DNA from: an uncultured Collinsella sp.
Lineage (GTDB): Bacteria; Actinomycetota; Coriobacteriia; Coriobacteriales; Coriobacteriaceae
Reading direction: 5' to 3'
NCBI GenBank assembly: GCA_902496775.1
Contig: CABVCF010000052.1
Location: 1-13,495 of the forward strand
DNA length: 13,495 nucleotides
The translations under genes were made by a program, and so were the position numbers. Shown one piece after another: positions 5,745-10,860 of the stretch. The stretch's first letter is position 1. Every line of letters starts with the position of its first letter. The notes under the pieces were generated by a model. That model was given only the letters and a program-made list of their open reading frames with translations. It was not told the DNA's origin and searched no databases.

Positions 5745-8372
5745 CTACTCGGCGTCGGGAACCTCGTAGGTGGCCGCCGGCGTGTTGTCGCACACGACGG
5801 TAAAGCCGCCGTCCTTGTCGACATCGACCGTCACCTGATCGCCCTCGCGCACCGTGCCGTCGATGATGGCGGCGGCGATGGCGTCCACGACCTCGCGCTG
5901 GACCAGGCGCTTGAGCGGACGGGCACCGAACACGGGGTCCAGGCCGCCCACGGCGAGCATCTGCTTGGCCGCCGGGGTGATGGCAAGCGTCATGCGCTCC
6001 TTGGCCAGGCGTGCGCGGACGTCGGCAAGCTGGATGTCGACGATCTTCTCGATCTGCGCCATGCCGAGCGGATGGAACACCACGATATCGTCGATACGGT
6101 TGAGGAACTCGGGGCGGAAGGTCTGAGCCATGGCGGCGTCGACCTGATGGCGCATCTCCTCCTCGTCCTTGCCGGACAGATCGGCGATGGCCTTGGAGCC
6201 CACGTTAGACGTCATGATGATAATCGTGTTCTTGAAGGACACCTGGCGACCCTGGCCATCGGTCAGACGGCCGTCGTCGAGCACCTGCAGTAGCACGTTG
6301 AAGACATCCGGATGAGCCTTCTCCATCTCGTCGAGCAAGATCACGGAGTACGGACGACGACGCACGGCCTCGGTGAGCTGGCCGCCCTCGTCGTAACCCA
6401 CGTATCCCGGGGGCGCACCAATCAGACGCTGGACGCTGAACTTCTCCATGTACTCGGACATGTCGATACGCACGAGTGCGCGCTCGTCGTCGAACAGGCA
6501 CTCGGCAAGCGCCTTGGCGAGCTCGGTCTTGCCCACGCCGGTGGGGCCCAGGAAGAAGAAGCTGCCGATGGGCTTGTCCGGGTCGGAGAGACCCGCACGG
6601 CTGCGGCGCACGGCCGCGGCCACAGCGGAGACCGCCTCATCCTGGCCGATGACGCGCTTATGCAGCTCACCCTCCAAGCCCTTCAGCTTGTCGAGCTCGC
6701 CCTGCATCATCTTGGACACAGGCACGCCGGTCCAGGCGCTCACGACCTCGGCGATCTCATCGGAGGTCACCTGTTCGTTGAGGCCCTCGCCGTCCTGCTG
6801 CTTTTGTGCCTCGAGCGCGACCTCGGAATCCTGAATCTGCTGCTGCAGGCCCGGAATCACGGAGAAGCGCAGCTCGGACGCACGGCCCAGGTCGCCGTTG
6901 CGCGTCGCGCGCTCCTCTTCGCTCTTGGCCTCGTCAAGCTGCCCCTTGAGCTCCTGCACGTGGTCGATGGCGTTCTTTTGGTTGAGCCAGCCGGCCTTTT
7001 GCACGTTGAGCTTTTCCTGGACCTCGGCAATCTCCTGGCGCAGGGCCTCCAGACGCTCCTTGGAGGCGTCGTCGGTCTCCTTCATGAGCGCCTGCTCCTC
7101 GATCTGCAGCTGGGTGAGCTGACGCGTGGTGGCGTCAATCTCGACCGGCATGCTGTCGAGCTCCATGCGCAGGCGGCTTGCCGCCTCATCGACCAGGTCG
7201 ATGGCCTTGTCGGGCAGGAAGCGGTCGGCGATGTAGCGATCGGAGAGGTCGGCAGCTGCCACGAGCGCGCTATCGGTGATATGCACGCCGTGGAAAATCT
7301 CGTACTTCTCCTTGAGGCCACGCAGGATCGAGATGGTGTCCTCGACGGTAGGCTCGGAGACCATCACAGTCTGGAAACGACGCGCGAGCGCCGCGTCCTT
7401 CTCGATGTACTTGCGGTACTCGTCAAGCGTGGTCGCGCCGATCGCGTGCAGGTCGCCACGGGCAAGCGCCGGCTTCAGGATGTTGCCGGCGTCCATGGAG
7501 CCCTCGGTGGCACCCGCGCCCACGATGGTGTGGAGCTCATCGATGAACAAGATGACCTTGCCCTCGGACTTCTGTACCTCCTTGAGCACGGCCTTCAAGC
7601 GGTCCTCGAACTCGCCGCGGTACTTGGCGCCGGCGACCAGCGCGCTCATGTCGAGCTCGATGAGGTCGCGGTCGCGCAGCGTGCTCGGCACGTCGCCAGC
7701 CACGATACGCTGGGCGATGCCCTCGACGATGGCCGTCTTGCCGACGCCCGGCTCACCGATGAGCACGGGGTTGTTCTTGGTACGACGGGACAGGACCTGG
7801 ATGGTGCGGCGAATCTCATCGGTACGGCCGATGACCGGGTCGAGCTTGCCGGCGCGGGCGAGGTCGCAGATGTTGCGACCGTACTGCTCCAGCGCCTCAA
7901 ACTGCGTCTTGTCCTCGGCGGACGTCACGCGGTCATCGCCGCGCAGCTCCTCGTAGACTTGCTCGATGCGCTCCTTGGTGACGCCTGCGTCGCGCAGAAC
8001 GCGGCCGGCCTCGCCCTTGTCCTCGGCAAGTGCCATCAGCAGATGCTCGGTCACCACAAAGCTGTCGCCCATCTTGGTGGCCTTCTTCTCGGCCTTTTCG
8101 ATGACGCGGACGAGCTCGTTGGACAGGCCCATCTGCTGGCCCTCGCCCGAAACCTTGGGCGCGTGGTCGATGGCATCTTGCGTGGAGCGTGCGAGCTGAG
8201 CCGGGTCAGCGCCGATGCGCTCTATGATCACGGAGATATTGCGCTCGCCGGCACCGAGCAGGGCGGACAGCAGGTGAATCGGCTCTACCGCGCCGGCCTG
8301 CGCGTCGGCAGCCGTGCTCATGGCGGTCTGCAGCGCCTCGCGCGACGTCATTGCTAGCTTATCGATTCTCAT
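5745..8372 (-). CDS. clpB: ATP-dependent disaggregase ClpB
   Basis: An 875-residue Hsp100 chaperone that, with DnaK, pulls proteins out of aggregates after heat or other stress. All parts are present. The N-terminal Clp repeat domain spans about 1-150. NBD1 has Walker A GEPGVGKT (206-213), pore loop KYRG (250-253) and Walker B VILFIDE (273-279). The coiled-coil middle domain (about 405-530) separates ClpB from ClpA and ClpC. NBD2 has Walker A GPTGVGKT (609-616), pore motif GYVGYDEGG (656-664), Walker B VILLDE (677-682), sensor TSNVGS and FGARPLKR. Length is normal. There is no ClpP-binding IGF-type loop evident. GAGGTG 5 nt before ATG 8372 supports the start. I see no CIRCE or HAIR operator upstream, so the heat-shock control is not clear. 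It is monocistronic, with its own terminator. Confidence 0.98.
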   Translation of the reverse strand: MRIDKLAMTSREALQTAMSTAADAQAGAVEPIHLLSALLGAGERNISVIIERIGADPAQLARSTQDAIDHAPKVSGEGQQMGLSNELVRVIEKAEKKATKMGDSFVVTEHLLMALAEDKGEAGRVLRDAGVTKERIEQVYEELRGDDRVTSAEDKTQFEALEQYGRNICDLARAGKLDPVIGRTDEIRRTIQVLSRRTKNNPVLIGEPGVGKTAIVEGIAQRIVAGDVPSTLRDRDLIELDMSALVAGAKYRGEFEDRLKAVLKEVQKSEGKVILFIDELHTIVGAGATEGSMDAGNILKPALARGDLHAIGATTLDEYRKYIEKDAALARRFQTVMVSEPTVEDTISILRGLKEKYEIFHGVHITDSALVAAADLSDRYIADRFLPDKAIDLVDEAASRLRMELDSMPVEIDATTRQLTQLQIEEQALMKETDDASKERLEALRQEIAEVQEKLNVQKAGWLNQKNAIDHVQELKGQLDEAKSEEERATRNGDLGRASELRFSVIPGLQQQIQDSEVALEAQKQQDGEGLNEQVTSDEIAEVVSAWTGVPVSKMMQGELDKLKGLEGELHKRVIGQDEAVSAVAAAVRRSRAGLSDPDKPIGSFFFLGPTGVGKTELAKALAECLFDDERALVRIDMSEYMEKFSVQRLIGAPPGYVGYDEGGQLTEAVRRRPYSVILLDEMEKAHPDVFNVLLQVLDDGRLTDGQGRQVSFKNTIIIMTSNVGSKAIADLSGKDEEEMRHQVDAAMAQTFRPEFLNRIDDIVVFHPLGMAQIEKIVDIQLADVRARLAKERMTLAITPAAKQMLAVGGLDPVFGARPLKRLVQREVVDAIAAAIIDGTVREGDQVTVDVDKDGGFTVVCDNTPAATYEVPDAE

Positions 8373-8393
8373 GGAATCACCTCTCTTGGGGCG

Positions 8394-8411
8394 GCCGCCC
8401 TACGGGGCGGC
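8394..8411 (-). other. GC-rich leader hairpin upstream of clpB
   Basis: GCCGCCC (8394-8400) pairs with GGGCGGC (8405-8411) around a TACG loop, about 20 nt upstream of the clpB start codon and next to, but not covering, its ribosome binding site. It would form in the mRNA leader. It might modulate translation or stability. It does not look like a known thermometer type. Confidence 0.4.
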
Positions 8412-8450
8412 TTCACGTTGTTCGAGAAGTATTGTTGCCAGCTTTGCGCG

Positions 8451-8486
8451 ATCTTATACACAAATCTAAGTCTCTATATATAAGAT
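8451..8486 (-). promoter_or_regulatory. AT-rich clpB upstream region with inverted repeat
   Basis: ATCTTATA (8451-8458) and TATAAGAT (8479-8486) form an 8-bp inverted repeat 20 nt apart in the AT-rich region about 80-115 bp upstream of clpB. On the minus strand both arms read as -10-like sequences (TATAAG, TATATA). The clpB promoter is probably here, possibly overlapped by an operator. No confident -35/-10 pair could be fixed. Confidence 0.35.
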
Positions 8487-8550
8487 TTTCTGAGTGATTA
8501 AGAGATAGGGTACTGAGATGTCAGCCCGCCGCTGCCCAGGCGCACTACCG

Positions 8551-8605
8551 TCTCGATCTGTAACATCTAGCAGCCATTTTTGATCCTAGATGTTACAGAT
8601 CGAGA
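8551..8605. repeat. Hairpin H1, left cluster (TGTAACA type)
   Basis: A perfect 20-bp stem, TCTCGATCTGTAACATCTAG (8551-8570) with its complement at 8586-8605, and a 15-nt loop. It is the first of three hairpins sharing ATCTGTAACA / TGTTACAGAT arms. No T-tract follows. The diverged partner is at 10504-10560. Confidence 0.9.
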
Positions 8606-8630
8606 TGAAATGCTCAGCGGCGCCCGTTTA

Positions 8631-8685
8631 TCTAAATCTGTAACAACTACTCGGCAAATAGGGCCCTATCTGTTACAGATTGAGA
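8631..8685. repeat. Hairpin H2, left cluster
   Basis: Arms TCTAAATCTGTAACA (8631-8645) and TGTTACAGATTGAGA (8671-8685) pair at 14 of 15 positions with a 25-nt loop. The partner is at 10585-10639. Both are preceded by a near-identical CAGCGG-CGCCCGTTTATCTA type stretch and followed by GAGACAAAC. Confidence 0.85.
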
Positions 8686-8711
8686 CAAACAGAAGACACC
8701 CGAATCGAAAA

Positions 8712-8766
8712 TCTAAATCTGTAACACCAGGCCCACTTTTAGCGGCCAAGATGTTACAGATCGAGA
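8712..8766. repeat. Hairpin H3, left cluster (extra unit)
   Basis: Arms TCTAAATCTGTAACA (8712-8726) and TGTTACAGATCGAGA (8752-8766) pair at 13 of 15 positions with a 25-nt loop. The left arm is identical to that of H2, so H3 looks like a tandem duplicate. The right-hand cluster has no equivalent. Confidence 0.85.
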
Positions 8767-8777
8767 CAAACCGAGAA

Positions 8778-8810
8778 CTACTACAAAGGGGACGGGTACC
8801 TTTGTGGTGG
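8778..8810. repeat. 33-nt palindromic element, copy 1 (diverged)
   Basis: Pattern: a 12-nt arm like CCACCACAAAGG, a 9-nt centre GGACAGGCA, then CCTTTGTGGTGG. This copy has four differences from the consensus (two in the left arm, two in the centre or its edge). It lies 9 bp from the stop codon of the minus-strand gene at 8820. All four copies have the same orientation. Confidence 0.85.
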
Positions 8811-8819
8811 TTGCAGTCT

Positions 8820-9491
8820 CTATTTACTTGCCGAACCCGTGCTTCCCGATTCGCCGCTCCAGGGCATCTCATCCTCGAAGAGCCATATACGGGCAGACCC
8901 ACTATCGCGTGCAGTCTGCGGGTCGGGCAAGCAGGTCTGTTCATAGGCATCTTGGATACACTGACCCATAAAATCGTTGAGCTCGGCCTGGTCGCCCTCC
9001 ATGACATAGGCTGCATCGCCGGCCATGATGTAAATACCCGGACCCTCATTGCCCTCGTAACCCGGATCGTACGAGACATCACATAACTTTGCGCCGTTTG
9101 CAGTGTCCAGCTCGATGGAAGAGTGGCATCCGCCAACCATGTCGTTCGCTTTTGCCCGATAGGACGCATATCCGTACCAACGCTTAAATGTTTTGCCCTT
9201 GAGTAGCTCGGACGCCCTATCGATCAGGCTTGTATCCGTGGTATAGCGCATGGCCCCAAGCTGAATACTCGGATAATTGCTAATACCCAGCACAGCCGGC
9301 TGCTCATCAAAATCAACGGTAATGGTCTCGGGCTTGTCGTCGCCGGTCAGAAGTTCGACAGATTGAGCCACAGGCTTGACCAACGGCTCCGTCACCGCAG
9401 CAGGTAGAAATGCCATACCGACAGCGCCCGCGCCAACCACAGCGATCGCAAGCGCCAAGACAATCAATCCAATACGGGCAGAACGGCTCAC
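8820..9491 (-). CDS. Membrane-anchored or secreted protein, unknown function
   Basis: A 223-residue protein. MSRSARIG followed by a hydrophobic helix (about 7-28, LIVLALAIAVVGAGAVGMAF) forms a signal anchor or uncleaved signal peptide. The rest is extracellular and acidic. It has four exported Cys (122, 137, 178, 187) that could form two disulfides, and the segment YGYASYRAKANDMVGGCHSS. I recognise no domain. I chose GTG 9491 because the signal begins cleanly there and GGGGTG lies 7 nt upstream. GTG 9530 is an alternative and would add 13 residues. It is divergent from the gene at 9726. Both genes are short, single-pass and Cys-containing, but I see no clear homology between them. It is enclosed between 33-nt palindromes and looks less GC-rich than clpB, which suggests accessory DNA. 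Confidence 0.7.
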   Translation of the reverse strand: MSRSARIGLIVLALAIAVVGAGAVGMAFLPAAVTEPLVKPVAQSVELLTGDDKPETITVDFDEQPAVLGISNYPSIQLGAMRYTTDTSLIDRASELLKGKTFKRWYGYASYRAKANDMVGGCHSSIELDTANGAKLCDVSYDPGYEGNEGPGIYIMAGDAAYVMEGDQAELNDFMGQCIQDAYEQTCLPDPQTARDSGSARIWLFEDEMPWSGESGSTGSASK

Positions 9492-9581
9492 GGCAAAACA
9501 CCCCACAATGCAAACCTTCGCCACCTGCACTAATGATACCGCCAGCTAACACTATTACCAAAAGAAGCCGCGCGCTCCTCA

Positions 9582-9614
9582 CCACCACAAAGGGGACAGG
9601 CACCTTTGTGGTGG
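9582..9614. repeat. 33-nt palindromic element, copy 2
   Basis: A consensus copy with a perfect 12-bp stem (CCACCACAAAGG / CCTTTGTGGTGG) and a 9-nt centre GGACAGGCA. It sits between the two divergent hypothetical genes. Positions 9581-9622 are identical to 10650-10691, a perfect 42-nt direct repeat flanking the gene at 9726. Confidence 0.92.
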
Positions 9615-9725
9615 TTTTCGACGCTAACGGTCGACCATCTCGCGCCATGAGATTAAACTTGAATTGTTCTCTGAACATATCCATTTCTGCCTATCCTCAA
9701 CAGATCTTTGTCTCGAGGAGCGCAT

Positions 9726-10394
9726 ATGAAGCCGTCTCATTCCACCGGCCGCAACGTCATCGCCATTCTCGCCATACCCATCGTGATGCTCTTCCTTATC
9801 GTCATCACGCCCTTTTCTTTTGGTATCGCCTCGCCCTTCGATCTTTGCGGGATGATCGACGCCGGCTCGCGTGCCACCTCGCTCTCCTTTGTCTGCCGTG
9901 GCGTGTTCTACGAAGATGGAATTCCCACCGGAAGTTGGCAGTCCAAGTTACCGTTGCTCGGCAAGGTCGACGGATGCTCCCCCTATTTCTGCCTTGAACC
10001 TCAGGCGCTAAACTATCTGATCGACGACCAGCCACTCGACTCCATCACCCTCGCCTACGACTACGCACCAAACACCGATGAGCGCCACATGAACCAAGTC
10101 CTCGACAAGCTGCTTGGACAGTGCGGGCTCACCGCGGAAGCCGGTCGAACCATCTATAGCAACCGGAAATTAAAGCGAACAGAACTCCGCCGTGTCGGAA
10201 AAATCAAAGGGCGAAACGGGGCCGCCTACTGGGATGCCTGGGCAACACGCGACAAGGGCGAATTCGGACACAGCACCTATATGGTCACTGTCTACACCAA
10301 AGACGGAATTAAGGACAATGTTGACGATTTCGCGTCATCCAAACTCGGCATCCCCAAAACAACCAAACCCGCCAGCCCGGATGAAATCCTGTAG
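9726..10394 (+). CDS. Membrane-anchored protein, unknown function
   Basis: A 222-residue protein. A short basic N-terminus (MKPSHSTGRN) leads into one hydrophobic helix (about 10-34, VIAILAIPIVMLFLIVITPF), then an extracytoplasmic part of about 190 residues. Exported Cys occur at 41, 57, 84 and 89 and in the later GQCGL, so disulfides are possible. The middle reads SITLAYDYAPNTDERHMNQV and the C-terminus is basic then Pro-rich (KTTKPASPDEIL). No known domain is recognised. GAGGAG (9715-9720) lies 5 nt before ATG 9726 and fixes the start. It stands alone on the plus strand, divergent from the gene at 8820-9491. It is bracketed by perfect 42-nt direct repeats, so precise loss by recombination is possible. 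Confidence 0.75.
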   Translation: MKPSHSTGRNVIAILAIPIVMLFLIVITPFSFGIASPFDLCGMIDAGSRATSLSFVCRGVFYEDGIPTGSWQSKLPLLGKVDGCSPYFCLEPQALNYLIDDQPLDSITLAYDYAPNTDERHMNQVLDKLLGQCGLTAEAGRTIYSNRKLKRTELRRVGKIKGRNGAAYWDAWATRDKGEFGHSTYMVTVYTKDGIKDNVDDFASSKLGIPKTTKPASPDEIL

Positions 10395-10449
10395 GGACGC
10401 TCATTAGAATGTCGTTCAACGAGCACGGCAACATCGAGCTCGCCCCCCA

Positions 10450-10482
10450 CCACCACAAAGGGGACAGGCACCTTTGTGGTGA
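10450..10482. repeat. 33-nt palindromic element, copy 3
   Basis: Same element as at 9582, with one base change at the right end (GTGGTGA rather than GTGGTGG). It lies 56 bp after the stop codon of the gene at 9726 and starts the right-hand repeat cluster. Confidence 0.9.
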
Positions 10483-10503
10483 TCTTCGGCCCCGGCGTTC
10501 ACC

Positions 10504-10560
10504 ATCTCAATCCATAACATCTAGCGGCCGTTTTTGGGTCCAGATGTTACGGATCGAGAT
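10504..10560. repeat. Hairpin H1', right cluster
   Basis: Arms 10504-10524 and 10540-10560 pair at 18 of 21 positions. Relative to H1 one stem pair changes from T:A to C:G, a compensatory change, while two other changes give mismatches. The loop differs in sequence but is again 15 nt. Confidence 0.85.
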
Positions 10561-10584
10561 GAATTGTTCAGCGGTGCCCGTTTA

Positions 10585-10639
10585 TCTAGATCTGTAACAA
10601 CTACTCGGCAAATAAGGGTCTACCTGTTACAGAACGAGA
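10585..10639. repeat. Hairpin H2', right cluster
   Basis: Arms TCTAGATCTGTAACA (10585-10599) and TGTTACAGAACGAGA (10625-10639) pair at 13 of 15 positions with a 25-nt loop. The loop start ACTACTCGGCAAATA is shared with H2. One pair is compensatory relative to H2 (A:T to G:C). Confidence 0.85.
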
Positions 10640-10650
10640 CAAACCGCGGA

Positions 10651-10683
10651 CCACCACAAAGGGGACAGGCACCTTTGTGGTGG
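10651..10683. repeat. 33-nt palindromic element, copy 4
   Basis: Identical to copy 2, including 1 nt before and 8 nt after it. It follows hairpin H2' by 11 nt, as copy 1 follows H3 by 11 nt on the left. Confidence 0.92.
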
Positions 10684-10691
10684 TTTTCGAC

Positions 10692-10723
10692 AAAAAGAAG
10701 CCGCCCCAATAAAAAGAGGCGGC
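10692..10723 (-). terminator. Candidate intrinsic terminator on the minus strand
   Basis: GCCGCC (10700-10705) pairs with GGCGGC (10718-10723). On the minus strand the stem is followed by TTCTTTTTG. The stem is only 6 bp and the loop 12 nt. It is the first T-tailed hairpin after the hydratase gene, 138 bp past its stop codon, so it could end that transcript. Confidence 0.5.
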
Positions 10724-10778
10724 ATCAAGCAGGTCTATTTTTGGCGTCCCTCAAGACCCAACGAGAACGTCGCGGTAG

Positions 10779-10848
10779 CCCCGGACACACCTTTCCCTCG
10801 GGCGACCCTCGCGAAGCGCGTGAGCACGAGGGAAAGGTGAGTCCGGGG
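10779..10848. repeat. 22-nt-arm inverted repeat beyond the hydratase 3' end
   Basis: Arms 10779-10800 and 10827-10848 pair at 21 of 22 positions (CCCCGGAC-CACCTTTCCCTCG type). The 26-nt interior itself contains a CTCGCG / CGCG-TGAG inner hairpin. It begins 12 bp after the hydratase stop codon. No T-tract follows on either strand, so it is more like a REP-type element or an mRNA 3' stabiliser than a plain terminator. Confidence 0.85.
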
Positions 10849-10860
10849 CGTACAGCAACG

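Noticed and set aside
6312..8357. 681-codon plus-strand ORF antisense to clpB
   Set aside because: It mirrors the ClpB reading frame; Leu/Val/Gly/His-rich shadow composition and no ribosome binding site. ClpB motifs on the other strand are complete.
8373..8540. CIRCE or HAIR heat-shock operator upstream of clpB
   Set aside because: I searched by eye for TTAGCACTC-n9-GAGTGCTAA and CTTGAGT-n7-ACTCAAG and found neither.
8551..8766. CRISPR-like array
   Set aside because: The units are inverted-repeat hairpins with partly conserved interiors, only two or three per cluster, and there are no cas genes.
8580..9086. Plus-strand ORF running through the TGTAACA hairpins
   Set aside because: Its first half is repeat DNA and the rest is antisense to the gene at 8820-9491; no start signal.
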